From the NCBI RefSeq assembly GCF_024679245.1, contig NC_090189.1, positions 37,594,889 to 37,658,888 on the forward strand: a stretch of 64,000 bases of DNA. Reading direction: 5' to 3'. This document shows, one piece after another, positions 24,076 through 35,340 of the stretch. The position numbers were made by a program, and so were the translations under genes. This stretch comes from Pseudorasbora parva (Eukaryota; Chordata; Actinopteri; Cypriniformes; Gobionidae). Below the pieces are notes generated by a model. It saw nothing but the letters and a program-made list of their open reading frames with translations, was not told where the DNA came from and made no database searches. Numbering within the stretch: position 1 is the stretch's first letter; every line of letters starts with the position of its first letter.

Positions 24076-25300
24076 TAGTGCTGTCAATCGATGAAAAATA
24101 AATAAAAATATTAATCGCATTTTCAGGTTAATTGCGATCAATCACATGCAATTAAAAACAAGTGTTTATATGTTTTTATATATTTTATGATGTAATAATT
24201 TCACAGTAATAATTTCGCAATAATGTAGAAAAAAAAATAAAAACAGTATATTTTAAATATTTTTTCAATGGCATCTTTTTATAAATGAAGGCCAGTAGAC
24301 CTATCACTGACTAGATATGTCTCTATTAAATACCCGCCCCCCATTAAACATTAATTATAGCCATTTAACATTACAGTGTAACTGAAAGGTTTTTAACATT
24401 TATTAGGCTTCAGACTTCAGCTTAAAACAATCCTCTCATAAACCCATGTCATATTTACCTGTGCTCTTCCTGTAGGAAATAGGCTACAAAAATTGAATAA
24501 AGTTATCAGTAATTAGTATAAAGTTAACAGTATGCACGGCATAAATTATGAATTAAATATAGATTAATCCTTATTAAAACTACAAAAGTTATTTAGTCAA
24601 AAGCACTGAGTGATTAATATTAATGGATGCTGTCACTTTAAGATCTACCACTGCCGAACTGACATGCTGTCTCACGCATCTCATTGCCTCACAACTTTAA
24701 GTTCATTTAAGACGTTATTTCCAATGAGAATACTTGACAAAACGGACATTTTGGCACATTTCTTTTTGTGTGTTAGTTTGTTCAAGCGCAAAAGAGAACC
24801 AGATGCTGGCGTGCTCTCTGATCTCATGATGCTGGTTAGTAACCCACTAATTCTAGTTGACAATGCATATCATATGCACGTAAAATGTCATTTTGCCATA
24901 TAAATCGCACGATAAATACAAATTTTGTTATAGATATGCATTTCATGAGAATGTGTTGATCTATGAAAGCACATTCTGAGTTAAGAGCAGGAAAGACAGC
25001 CAAAACGGCCATAACTGGCAACCCTGCAGTGAGTCATGGACGTAAGGGCAGAGCAAGTTTAAATATCCTTTCTAGTCTATGTTTTCATCTTGTAATGCAG
25101 CTGTTTTTTTTTTTTTTAAAGTATATATAAATTGTAATTGAGCAGGCATTTTGAGTTTTTAATGGATAGGCTTGTTTTTATGAAATATATTTATTGACTG
25201 AATGGTCATTTCACTGTATTATTTACTACCATGCGAGCCGCGAATTAAGCTGGGCAAGCTGCATGAGGCTTGCGAGCCGCGCACTTTGTAACACTGTTCT
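24076..25300 (+). mobile_element. hAT-like element (TAGTGCTGTCAATCGAT end)
   Basis: The left end TAGTGCTGTCAATCGATG followed by AATCGCATTTTCAGG and AATTGCGATCAATC is typical of fish hAT elements with ATTAATCG words near the ends. Block 24552-24720 (ATTAATCCTTATTAAA, ACTACAAAAGTTATTTAGTC, TGTCACTTTAAGATC) is shared with the 16473 and 21039 elements. The right end is not clear. No transposase frame is present. Confidence 0.55.
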
Positions 25301-25779
25301 AGACAAAAAAAAACATAAATTTATACAAATAAGATCCCTAATAAAATGCCACAGTTTCTGACCTCTTCCAGCGCCTGCTGTAAGCTTCACAACCTTTGCA
25401 TCTTTCTAGTGACAGGGGAACTTGCGTCAGGAAAGCCGACAGCTGTTCCGCATGTCCCAAAACAGTCAGACTTTGACAACACTGGGAAAGCGTGCCCAGG
25501 GGGAACACTGCGGAAACCACATCCTGCCCATAGGGAGGTATATGTGGTAAAAACACACATGACAACATCTGACAGGGATGACAGAGTGGACTCTGTTTAG
25601 GGAAAGACATGGGCTCGCCGTACCATGGAAGAATATTCCACAACACAACGCTATTCAGTGCCGACCTAGCGACAGACACTCCACAATGTCTGAAGCTGCA
25701 GAGGGTGGAGGAGATGTTTAAAAGGGTTCGCCAGAGGGGAATTTACTCAAACAAAATAGTACACTTATCCGCTCTGGAG
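25301..25779. other. Unassigned sequence, possibly DIRS-D 3' flank
   Basis: Open frames exist on both strands (about 25338-25679 minus and from 25609 plus) but neither shows a recognisable domain. It may be untranslated 3' sequence of DIRS-D or host DNA. Confidence 0.3.
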
Positions 25780-25887
25780 AGGGGAATGGTGCAGCAAGTT
25801 GCCACAGAAAACGGTGCTCCCGGTGGGGGCGAGCATGCAGGAAGCAATTATTTCTACAAGGAGGCTATAAAATCTAGCGACCGTCTT

Positions 25888-26256
25888 CTATGTTGCCCAG
25901 CCCGCAGCTCTACATATATCTGTCAGCGAGGCACCATGTGCCAGTGTCCAGGAAGAAGCTTCTCCTCTCATGGAGTAAGCCGTCAACCCGAGAGGGCAAG
26001 GCACGCCTTGGACCTGGTAAGCCAAAGTGATGGTATCCACTATCCGGTGGGCCATCCTGCTTGGAGACAGCCTTTCCCTTCTGCTGGCCTCCGTAACAGA
26101 CGTAGATCTGATCTGAGGTCCTGAAGCTTTGTGGTCAGTCCACGTATACTCGCAGAGCGTATGTTTATAGGACTTTGTACTGATAGGCCTGTCCCTCGAA
26201 CACAAACCGTAGAAAGGGTCTGTGTCAAGGGAGAATCGAGACATGAAAGTAAGCAT
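25888..26256 (-). pseudogene. RT-recombinase fusion remnant of DIRS-D
   Basis: The upstream part is RT sequence in a shifted frame. From about residue 28 it is recombinase (ALAYQ-like segment AYQVQGVPCPLGL, then GASLTDICRAAGWAT). The catalytic His of HxxR is replaced by Tyr and the frame ends before the nucleophile Tyr. Stops lie on both sides. It is an independent RT-to-recombinase junction compared with DIRS-B. Confidence 0.65.
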
Positions 26257-26579
26257 CCTTCAGGTCGATTGCTACAAACTAATCTTGAGGACGGATGCTT
26301 TCAAAAATGAGTTTCTGCATTAACATCTTGAACGGCAGCCTATGTAGGGACCGATTTAAGAATCCAAGCCAAGATTGGCCATAACCCACCGCTTTTCTAG
26401 GGTATGATGAAGTAAGGGCTGTAGAACTGGCTAGATTGCGAAAAATCTTCTTTTGGTGAGACATTTGGGAACAGAAAGAAGAAGAAACAAAAGATTTTCA
26501 AAAGATTTTCTCTGGGGTAGAGAGAGGTGGCTTCACCGTCTCCCAAAGAGCGGATGTCCAAACCTCCGGGTCGCCTGAC

Positions 26580-26936
26580 TCAGGGCCGCTTATGTGTCCG
26601 TTTGCCACCTGGCTTGACTGCGGCCTGAGCAGGCTGGGCACCACATCCGTACCCGGCTCCCTGCTGTTTGCTGAGGGGAGCCTGCTGCTTTGCCGACTTG
26701 GCAGGGGTGGAAGACAAGGCAGGCGGGCGGGCGGTCTCGGGACGAGCAGGATGAGGAGCTGCGGCTGGTGGCTGGGTGGAGGCAACAGCAGGCCACCGAG
26801 GCAGGATGTGCCAGATCGCCTCCATCTGCTTCTGGGCAGCTGAAAACTTTATACATTTCAAAGCCGCGCCGAGACACCAATCATCCAACCGGGACAGTTC
26901 GGAGCACGAATCGAGGGTTCCACTCAAGCCTGACAC
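26580..26936 (-). pseudogene. Gag-like remnant of DIRS-D
   Basis: The frame contains SRLDDWCLG, comparable to SRLDDRFLA in the DIRS-A Gag, then an Ala/Pro-rich and basic tail. The central helical region seen in DIRS-A Gag is missing. It is a decayed copy. Confidence 0.6.
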
Positions 26937-27896
26937 CCCCAGCAGCCTTGAAAAGCATAGCTGCCAGTTCGGGGCAACGCCACTCTCCCGGAAGGAGGCA
27001 ACACAGCTGAGTCGTCATCTCCCGATGACAGCTCGCCTTCCGATGCCGCGATCACAATCTGATCATTGGCCATTGCACCAAAAGAGACGGTTGGTCACTC
27101 AGCAGAGGGTCTGCCATGCTCTTCCGGCAACACCACGGGGTTCAGTGTGGAAGGAATAGGGGTCCATAGAGGTTGTGATGCCGGGGAAGCCCTAAACGTA
27201 ATCCTCAGGTCCCCCGGTCTATTCGCCGTTTGCACCAGAGGGAGCACTAGATTCCATTGGGGTGGGTGCTTGGTCTGGAGAACTGAGGTAAACAAGCCTG
27301 GACCATAACATTGAGATCAGTCATGTTCCCGCAGTGAGAATACGAACTATCAACGAGCGCTGTTTCAGCGGGCTGAACCAGATGCAGCGATCATCAGCCG
27401 GTGATAGGGAAGGACCGCATCCAGAAACACATGGACGGAATGACATCTTGAAAAAGAAGAAGTGTCAGCCTGTAATTTGCTCTTTTAGATTGAGCACACA
27501 GGCGAACAGCCACGGTGTTGCTACAGGGGATAGTGCAGCCTGCGCACTATCACCCGGCAATGCACCAACTGATGGATCAGTACTTTGAAGTAGCGTGAGC
27601 TCGCGGCCGTCGCTGACGTGCCTTCTCACCAACACAGGAACTCTTTTTCTCTCACTAGCTCTGTAGTCACACTCTCAGGCTTCACAGCAACGCACTGTTT
27701 GGCTCTGAAACAAATGTGCATTTTCTAGCACTTATTTATACCTGCGCTGCGGGCGCGGAGTGCTGCATGCAAATTCTGCACGCCAATGTTCATTGGCTGG
27801 TTAGTACACACTCGAAGGTGATAGGGCTCTTATGTGATATCCCAACTCATCGGTTTACATTCTGACATACGTCGAACGCGACCGACTGAAAGGGAA

Positions 27897-28849
27897 AGTA
27901 CCATATGACAGAAACAATATAGTTACTAGGTTTTTTTTACAATAAAAAGTGAGGTGCAATGCTTGGTTTTGCCTGTGGTTAACATGATCCAAATACTATT
28001 TAACAGACTTTTAAACAAAATTTTAGCCTACATAAATGAGGTTGTTACATTTTATACAGACTTTGCTGTTTTAGTTACTGAACATAAATTTACATCTGCA
28101 TCCAAACTCAAGCTACTAATACTGTCACTCAACTCAAAGGGGCATTTCTAAGACAAAATCATGTAATATCAATTTGGCAAGTGTTTGTCATGTTCTGATG
28201 ATAAAACCACAATTAAGGGTCAGTTTTTTTTTTTTTTCAGATTTCAAATTATTATAATCGTATTATAACTGACATATGGTACATGTCAAATGTCCCATTA
28301 TGTAAATGTTCATTTATTTTATAGCCCAATTGAATATAATAGGCTCATCAGCAGTCATTTTGCCTTTAGTATTTTAAGTAATTTCCCTCCCAGACATGAA
28401 ATGAAGAGGTCAAGTTGTGCTCCACATAAAACCCTGTCCTTCTTAGTGGCTACGTGACACACAGCCCATCACTGCCACTCTGCCAAGCAGAAACGTTTTT
28501 TTCTTTCCACACCTCTTTTTACACTCATTGCTTGAAGATTTTCAGTTAGCAGGTGTCAGTCAGAAAGCTTCCTTCAGGGTCCTTGCACAATTTCAGTCTT
28601 TGTAGATTCACATTCTTTGGGTTGGCTTCTTTGGCAGGCTCGAGGGCTCTGAGGAAGTGGTACGTGGTTGACAGGATTATGGTGTCAGGTTCACTCAGAC
28701 TTAAACTTAGTCGATAACTTCATTCCGACAACCTCCACTCCTGTCCTTCCACACTTCCTCTAAAATAAGTAATCTGCTGGCCAGACAAGTCATTTCACTC
28801 AAAGCAGGTTTAATATATTTGGGATTTTTCATTACAGTCCTAAATGCTG
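27897..28849. other. Unassigned A+T-rich sequence
   Basis: No gene or element is recognised. Confidence 0.3.
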
Positions 28850-28935
28850 CCTGCATTGATCACAATGCACTTTGAGATTCTTCGGAATGAAAAGTGCATT
28901 ATAAATAAAATCTATTATTATTATTATTATTACTG
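28850..28935 (+). mobile_element. L2-like LINE/SINE 3' tail
   Basis: CACTTTGAGATTCTTCGGAA followed by AAAGTGCATTATAAATAAAA and (ATT)n is the usual 3' end of L2-type LINEs and the SINEs that borrow their tail. Only the tail is evident. Confidence 0.7.
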
Positions 28936-29594
28936 TTGGCTGCATGAGGATGTTTTTTCCCCCTTACTATAGCGCAATATTTAACAACCTCAACAAAAAA
29001 GCTGATTTGGTTTGCATTCTTATTCAAATTTGACCAGAACTTAGACATAACATTGCTTTCTGGGAAATTGCTTTAGACAAAAAGCTAAACTTAGCATTTG
29101 CCAGTTTCCTGAACTTCATTAAAAAATACAGGATTTTCATCAGAAGCCAATTTAAAAAAAATGCTTGCCTGGGCAAAACTCATAATCACAATTGTTGTGT
29201 TGCTATGCAGTTTCTAAAATGTATTAGGTTGTTGCTTACCCAAGTCAAAAGAGTACACGGCTCGTATAACTTCTTTGTTCAAGTATGGTTTAAAACTTAA
29301 AGGTGCAGTGCGTAGTATTGATGAGGGTCTATAGACATAAATGCAATATAATATACATAACTAAGTTTTCAGTGGTGCATAAATACCTTACATAATCAGC
29401 CGTTATGTTTTTATTACCTTAGAATGAACCGTTTCTGTCTGCACACACCTTACATTGAAGACACCATTTTGTGCCATCATGTTTCTACAGTAGCCCTAAA
29501 TGAACAAACTTCTCTTCAGAGTGCTAGCCACTCTCTGCTGTTTCAGAAAACGACACTTTGTCCTGTGTTGGCCAAAGTAGCGTCTCTATGAGGT
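28936..29594. other. Unassigned sequence
   Basis: No gene or repeat is recognised. Confidence 0.3.
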
Positions 29595-30340
29595 TTAAAG
29601 GGGTGATGAATTGAGAAATCAAATTTCCCTTGAGCTTTTGATATATAAAAGGTCATGCTAATATAAGAATATCCTGTTAGCTTCAGAGCTGAAAACTTCC
29701 TCGTTAGTCAAAGAAAAGCTTTTATAGACACCACACTCTTAGAAGAAAAGGTTCTATCGGTGCTACGTATTTGGAACCCTTAAAAGGTTATATATAGAAG
29801 TATAGTTGAGTATACTCCAAACACCCTTTTATGCTAAAAGGATTCTATAATGACAAGAAAAAACTCTTTTGGCACTTTAAAAGGGTTCTATATAGAATTT
29901 TTTTTTTTTTAATGCATTTCTTATCAAAGAAAAAAATGCATTTCTTATCTTAGAGTTATTTTTCCCCAAAATAAGACAATTACTTTTGCTTGTCTAGTAA
30001 ATACTTCTTGTTTTAAGAATGTTTAGATGTTTGGACTAGAAACAAGACAAAATACTAAGTAAGAAAAGCATTTTTTGCAGTGAACCTTTTAAGGGTTCCA
30101 ACTATGTAGCGCCGATAGAACCTTTTAAGGTTCTATATAGAACCTTTTCTTCAGGCCCAGAAAACAGAAAACAATCGTGTGCTTCATCCTGGCATCATTG
30201 TGCGACAAAACACGCCTCTACAGAATAATAAGCACGTGTAGTTCAGTAGCTTGCCCACCGACTCATCGGATCACATCAGCCAGCAGCGATAAACATGCCG
30301 AAGAAGATAGCAAGATATTGTGGAGATATTGTGGTTATAA

Positions 30341-30375
<35 letters not shown>

Positions 30376-30522
30376 AGTTATATCCACAGATTGTGCGAGT
30401 CGATGTAATACAGAAATAATGGTCCAGTCAATCGTGGGTAGATGAGAAATAAATCATTGTGTTTGTTTGATAAAGACGTTTACGAGTCCTGAACGAGAGA
30501 TTAATTCTGGTTGCCGCTTCTC
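29595..30522 (+). mobile_element. TTAA/THAP-family element, copy 2, interrupted by a MITE
   Basis: It starts at TTAA (29595-29598) with GGGGTGATGAATTGAGAAAT and follows the 15414 element closely, including CAAAGAAAAGCTTTTATAGA and ATAAACATGCCGAAGAAGAT (start of the THAP remnant, MPKKIARYC). A MITE at about 29733-30155 splits it. The right half is missing: at 30523 another element begins. A (TG)n run lies at 30345-30371. Confidence 0.7.
29733..30155. mobile_element. MITE with AAAGGTTCTAT ends, nested in the TTAA/THAP copy
   Basis: AGAAGAAAAGGTTCTAT at the left is inverted at the right as ATAGAACCTTTTCTTC. Inner inverted words (CGGTGCTACGTA / TATGTAGCGCCG) support a foldback structure. The element interrupts the family sequence after TTATAGACACCA. 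Confidence 0.7.
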
Positions 30523-31765
30523 CAGGGCTCTACGCTAACTTTTTTCTTGAGGAGCACTTGTGCTCCTAATTAAAAAAAATTAGGAGCACAGTCAAAAATT
30601 TAGGAGCACATTCTAATCCATCAAACACATTCCAATTATAACTTTCCCATTACAGGACGATATTTGTCCTTTAATGTCCAGGGTAATTTTTACCATTATA
30701 AGATCAATGTTTTCTAATCTTATTAAATGTATGCATCATCTGTCAATTTCTTAAATTCAACATAATTCTGACATAATATTATCATTAACTTCTAAGAGTA
30801 CAGCACAAATACACAAACACAAAAAAAGCAGAACTGGACTTCATATAATCAAACACTTATGCATTTAAGGCATTAATGCATGGGTTAATGTTGTATGAAT
30901 GTTTTACATATAAGTTTTTGAATTTAGAAATATGTACAAATGAAACATTAAAAGTTTAATATTTTAAATAAAAAGCAATGCATGCAAAGTATAAATATGA
31001 AAATAAAACCACCAGTAGGTGGTGGCAAGTCATTCAGTCAATAGTTCAAAACACAGATTCATTTGAATCGAATCGCTTGGAGATGCGAATCAGTTCTGGT
31101 GTGGCTTTGATTGACACTAATAGACAGTGTTGTGGCTAAAACTTTGTTACTTAATATCAACTTGTCTATTTGATTTTTGTACGAGATCAGTATCACACAT
31201 GCAATCATGCCTATACTCGGAGCTATAGCAAGCCTTAACTTTTGGCGCTCTGGCTCTTCATAAACAGAACCGCATGCGGCTCGTGGAAGAACATTGCTGC
31301 CGGATCTACTTCTCTCTGTTTGTGGTGAGTCACGTAGATATTGTGCTAATCCGCAGCGGGAATAACTTATTTTGTGTGTACAGTGATTCAGAATAAGACA
31401 AAAACCCAGTTTGGAAAAAAATCTTCATGATATACTTGCTCATTATATACATTTAGTATATTTTTTTTTTAAACAGCATGTGTGATAAAGATTAACTCAA
31501 GGGCTTTTTAAATTTATGCCCCAAGCCTCCGCTAATTTCTGAGCTTGTTTATGATAATCCAAATGTGGTATTTCCAGTTCATTTTGATTTGGCTGTAAAT
31601 CAACAGCGCGAGGCGTCTGGTAAAGTGCGCATGGCTGCGTCGTCACACATGTTTCACTTTGTAATTTTTTTTTGTTTGAAGTGTAGTCCGTCGCACACGT
31701 TTTAACACTTTTTCTGCTGACTGAAGGCATGAAAAGCAGTTGATTGCAGTAGGAAACATAGCCTA
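30523..31765 (+). mobile_element. hAT-like CAGGGCT element, copy 2
   Basis: This is the same order of sequence as 5845-7101: CAGGGCTC, TTGTGCTCCTAATTAAAAAA, the CCACCAGTAGGTGG block, GAACCGCATGCGG and GAAGGCATGAAAAGCAGTTG. The right end has decayed (AGCCTATCA where copy 1 has AGCCCTG). It abuts the truncated TTAA/THAP copy, so it inserted next to or into it. Confidence 0.7.
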
Positions 31766-31858
31766 TCAGTTTCTTAGTGTTGATTCACTCAGTGTTGTAG
31801 TTTTTATTCCGATTGTATTACACATCCATTCATGAGAATCGATCGGGTCACTCGCACC

Positions 31859-32073
31859 TGTTACAAACTGTGGTGCAAATGTCAAACTCACGAAGGCGCA
31901 GCAGAACTTGGAACAGGAATCTTTAATATAACAGTCAGGAACATATAGAACACCACTTGACATGAACGTCGACGGACAAACACTGAGGGGAAACTGAGAA
32001 CTAAATACACAGGGCTAACAAGGTGAGTGACATGACACAGGTGATAGACATTACTAATTAAGAAGACTGGGGA
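31859..32073 (-). repeat. Direct terminal repeat, left copy (candidate 3' LTR)
   Basis: About 215 bp, beginning TGTTACAAACTGTGGTGC and ending AAGAAGACTGGGGA, are repeated in the same orientation at 33713-33930 with few differences. Relative to the minus-strand ORF between them this would be the 3' LTR. It contains TGT...ACA-like borders, but the exact ends are not defined. Confidence 0.7.
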
Positions 32074-32077
32074 GAAA

Positions 32078-33643
32078 CTAGGTCATGGGCGCTGAACTCA
32101 AAACAAACAGACAGGTATACATGTAACATAACGCCCCCCTCCGAATAGGCGCGTCCTCGCGCCATAACCATAACATCAGAGGAGGGTGGGAGGGGGCTCT
32201 GGAGGAGGGCGTGGAAACAAAGGGGAGAGTCCAAAACAACGAAAACCAGTCCAACTGAAGAGGGAAGTCCATGGGGGCGTGGAAGGAAGAAGGAACCAGT
32301 AGGGAGCCTGGAGCAGGAGCCAGATGATCATGAGACCAGCCACGATAACGACCCAGGGCGGAGTCGAAGGAGGTAGGAGCCATGGGGTCGATGATACGGT
32401 AGGAGACACCCTGGGGACGACCGACGAGGAAGCAGCCACTGATGGAGCCCCCCGGAGGAGCAGCTGGGTCGATGAGCCCACACGAGACCGGTGGCCCAGG
32501 AGACCAAGGTGGAGCCATGGCGACGAGCGTCCGAGGTGGAAACGGACAACCGCAGGACAGAGGCTGAGCTGGTGGGAGCGAGGATGAAGGCGGAGCAGAA
32601 GGGAAGGAGGAGACAGACAAAGCCGAAGGTGGAGGAAGGACGACGACTGACCAAGGCGGAGCCGGAGAGACGAGGGAGCCCGGAGAAGCCGTATGGCCGA
32701 GGTTGTCCAGTGGAACCGAGGGAGGGAGGAGCCAGGGCGTAGCCGAAGTGTCGATGGGCCGCGGTTGAGTGTAGGGGGAAGAGGCCAGCAGTGACGATGG
32801 GGGATCCTCTGGGCGAGGTGCCACTGCTGGACAGACATCTCGAGGCGTATCCACACTGCCAGTGGGAGGAGCCGAGGGGATGAAGGGCAGCATTGTGGTC
32901 GACGCAGAAGGGCTGGTAGACAGAGGCGGAAGAAGAGGGAGGGTGGGAAACTCTGAGGGCACAGGAGAACCTTGGAATACTGGAGACACAGGGGTTACTG
33001 GAGAGACAGGGGTAGTGGGAGAGTACCAGTCAATGAGGTCTGCCTCGAAGATGTTGCGCAGTTCCTCGAGATGGCCGCCAGAGGTCCTCATCACATCCAC
33101 TGCAGCGGGCTGATGGGTGGGGCTCCTGTCCCAGCCCTCAAGCTCCACGAGGACTCCCTCCACGACGGATGATGTTGCCGGCTCACACACTTGGTCAGAC
33201 CCTCGCTGTGGTGCGGGCTCCGGGGCGATGACTCCTCTCAACCTCTGCCTGGGTTCGGGCTCATCAATCGCGGGAGGCCGATCTCCACGGTCTGCGGTGG
33301 GCTCAGGCACTTCCTTCATGCCGGTTGTGGTCAGTGGTGGATGGCTGGTCTCTGGCGGTGGTGGAGTGGGACTGGTACCGCTGTCCTCTTCAGCGGGGCC
33401 GATGGTGAATGGCGATTGGTTGTGTACCAGTACCCACTCCACGAATGCGGCAAAGTCTTCCCTTGGACCGCCCGCTGGAACACGTGCCTTCGACCGCTCG
33501 CTCAGCCCGGCGTAGTAGAAAACGCTGAGCGAGCAGTCCGGGAAGCGGGACAGGCACGCGAGCTGGAGGAAGTCCCGGGTGTGTGTCTCCAGCGAGCGGT
33601 CTCCCTGCTCCAGGCAGAGAAGCTGGACGTCGGGGAGAGCCAT
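32078..33643 (-). CDS. Gag-like, Pro/Ser-rich ORF (521 aa)
   Basis: Residues 1-80 read like a retrotransposon Gag capsid segment (LETHTRDFLQLACLSRFPD, then FYYAGLSERSKARVP and FVEWVLVHNQSPFT). The remaining roughly 440 residues are very rich in Pro and Ser with no zinc knuckle or protease motif. The ATG at 33643 is the first in the frame, and the ORF ends only a few bases from the left direct repeat. The G+C-rich, purine-rich plus strand here differs sharply from its A+T-rich surroundings. Whether it is expressed is unknown. The frame is intact over 1.57 kb, which suggests a young copy or selection. Confidence 0.6.
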   Translation of the reverse strand: MALPDVQLLCLEQGDRSLETHTRDFLQLACLSRFPDCSLSVFYYAGLSERSKARVPAGGPREDFAAFVEWVLVHNQSPFTIGPAEEDSGTSPTPPPPETSHPPLTTTGMKEVPEPTADRGDRPPAIDEPEPRQRLRGVIAPEPAPQRGSDQVCEPATSSVVEGVLVELEGWDRSPTHQPAAVDVMRTSGGHLEELRNIFEADLIDWYSPTTPVSPVTPVSPVFQGSPVPSEFPTLPLLPPLSTSPSASTTMLPFIPSAPPTGSVDTPRDVCPAVAPRPEDPPSSLLASSPYTQPRPIDTSATPWLLPPSVPLDNLGHTASPGSLVSPAPPWSVVVLPPPSALSVSSFPSAPPSSSLPPAQPLSCGCPFPPRTLVAMAPPWSPGPPVSCGLIDPAAPPGGSISGCFLVGRPQGVSYRIIDPMAPTSFDSALGRYRGWSHDHLAPAPGSLLVPSSFHAPMDFPLQLDWFSLFWTLPFVSTPSSRAPSHPPLMLWLWREDAPIRRGALCYMYTCLFVLSSAPMT

Positions 33644-33712
33644 GGGAAGATGGGGAAACTTGAAACAAACAAAGAAAACGCTGCAAAAAAAAACTGTTTA
33701 GGTCCGTCGATC

Positions 33713-33930
33713 TGTTAAAAAACTGTGGTGCAAATGTCAAACTCACGAAGGTGCAGGAGAACTTGGAACAGGAATCTTTAATATAAACACTCAGGAACAT
33801 ACAGAACACCACTTGACATGAACGTTGACGGACAAACACTGAGGGAAAACTGAGAACTAAATACACAGGGCTAACAAGGTGATTGACGTGACACAGGTGA
33901 TAGACATTACTAATTAAGAAGACTGGGGAA
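33713..33930 (-). repeat. Direct terminal repeat, right copy (candidate 5' LTR)
   Basis: This is the partner of 31859-32073. It lies about 70 bp upstream of the gag-like ORF on the minus strand, the expected place for a 5' LTR. Confidence 0.7.
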
Positions 33931-34164
33931 CTTTAAAAGGGAGGGGTGAGCATTGGGCAGTTGTAACTACCTCACCGCTAGATCACTGTGTGAGAGCACG
34001 TGGAAAGTGTAAATTGCGTGAGTTTCACGCTGAATGCACGAGTTGGCAGTCCTGTTAAAAATGGATAAATGCACATACATAGAGCACATCAAACATGTAA
34101 ACACAGACGCTTAATCGACGCTTAATCGCTTGACCTACGAGAACCAATGAGGTTTGTAACATTC

Positions 34165-35340
34165 TAAACAATATGGTGCTAAATAGCACTAAAAGTTGTT
34201 ACTTGGCTTGTAATCATAGGGGAACTACTTTAAGTGCTATATAGCCAAATTTATCTTGCCAAATATGGTGCTTTGTAGAGGCATAAGAGGTGCATTCATT
34301 CAAAGACTACAGCCAATCACCATGTCTTAGCCTTCTCTCATCCTCTAATCGTATTCCTCCTCTGAATCTCGTTGTATCCCACCACCAAACCACGTTATCT
34401 TCAGGGAATACACTGTACACTTCTTTCCCCAACTAAACAAAGAGACTAAAGCACTATTTGCACGGGATTATTATTATCTAGGGACAACAGACGTCCTTTA
34501 GTGCTTTAGAAATCACTCCGCCACATCCACACACGGGATAAGCAACGCCTGTGATTTTACTTGAATTTAGACTCTTCTCCCGGATATGATGTCAAGACGT
34601 CATGGATATAGCTGTATGAAATCATAAACAGTCATATGTATCAATATCGTTTTGATTGTTTTATAGTAATACAAATTATTTCATTCATTCAGTTAGAGAA
34701 CAGACGTTCTAATTAAAAACTGAACTGAGCACAGACCAGCGGCAGGAATCTGATTTCATTTATTACGAGTGAGAAGTTGACAATATACGGCGGAAGATTC
34801 AGTTTCAAAGCTAAATGTAAAAGCGCCCATTTAAGTGACCTTGTCATTGTACTGTTCTGTTGTTATGTTTTTCATTAAGAATAGTATTGATATTAATATT
34901 TAACACACCATTCAATCAGTTTGCTCCCAAATTGGTACTTATTCTAAAGTCAAAATAATCCGTGCGGCCCAATGGGAATTCACAATGGTGCGCATTATGA
35001 ATGCAACCTCCATTCTTCATGAAAGATAAAAATAGAAATGCGCACAGGAAATCCCAGTCCTGGCCAAATCACAGAGATGACGATTCGCACGGGACAACTA
35101 TTATCACAGGACCTCAGTGTTCAACAAAAAATTTTTACTTTAAAAATTACAGACATGGCCGATTCGCACGGGATTAAGATCACAGACATTCTCTGCAATT
35201 ATTACAAATCACCAGAGGTCCCTAGATAATACTAGTCCCATGCGGATAGGCCTTAAGAGAGTTAGAGAACCTTTAAAGAACTATACAGCAGCTTAACAGG
35301 TTCTTTATATGGTAGCTGTGCTATATAGCACCTCAAGCAC
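34165..35340. mobile_element. MITE with GTGCTAAATAGCAC-type ends, interrupted by a second MITE
   Basis: The left end ATGGTGCTAAATAGCACTAA and the right end GCTGTGCTATATAGCACC are similar inverted words. The material between is mostly the nested element at 34457-35246. The outer ends are approximate. Confidence 0.5.
34457..35246. mobile_element. MITE with about 29-bp inverted ends, nested
   Basis: The left end GCACGGGATTATTATTATCTAGGGAC is matched inverted at the right by GTCCCTAGATAATACTAGTCCCATGCGG (35219-35246) with a few mismatches. Internal copies of ATTCGCACGGGA (about 35084 and 35162) repeat the terminal word. There is no coding capacity. Confidence 0.7.

Larger units (their letters stand above)
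25780..27896 (-). mobile_element. DIRS-D: degenerate, internally deleted DIRS relic
   Basis: The 5' terminal repeat (right side, to 27896; on the minus strand CCCTTTCAGTCGGTCGCGTTCGACG) matches the left end of DIRS-B. Going down the minus strand come a gag remnant (26936-26580), the RT start (LNRSLHRLPFKML, about 26400-26340), IDLKDAYFHVSIL (about 26275-26240), then AYQYKVL and a deletion into the recombinase (about 26160-25780). The HxxR box is changed to Tyr-x-x-Arg (AYSMRG). No 3' terminal repeat is found, so the 3' end is truncated. Confidence 0.75.
31859..33930 (-). mobile_element. Gag-only element flanked by direct repeats (possible non-autonomous LTR retrotransposon)
   Basis: Two about 215-bp direct repeats bracket a single long minus-strand ORF. 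No protease, RT, RNase H or integrase is present. I find no convincing primer-binding site, polypurine tract or target duplication, so the LTR label is an inference from the architecture. The other possibility is a recombined host or repeat segment. Confidence 0.55.

Noticed and set aside
32324..33718. Plus-strand Gly/Arg-rich ORFs opposite the gag-like frame
   Set aside because: They are antisense shadows of the Pro/Ser-rich minus-strand ORF. Pro and Ser codons read backward give Gly, Arg and Glu.
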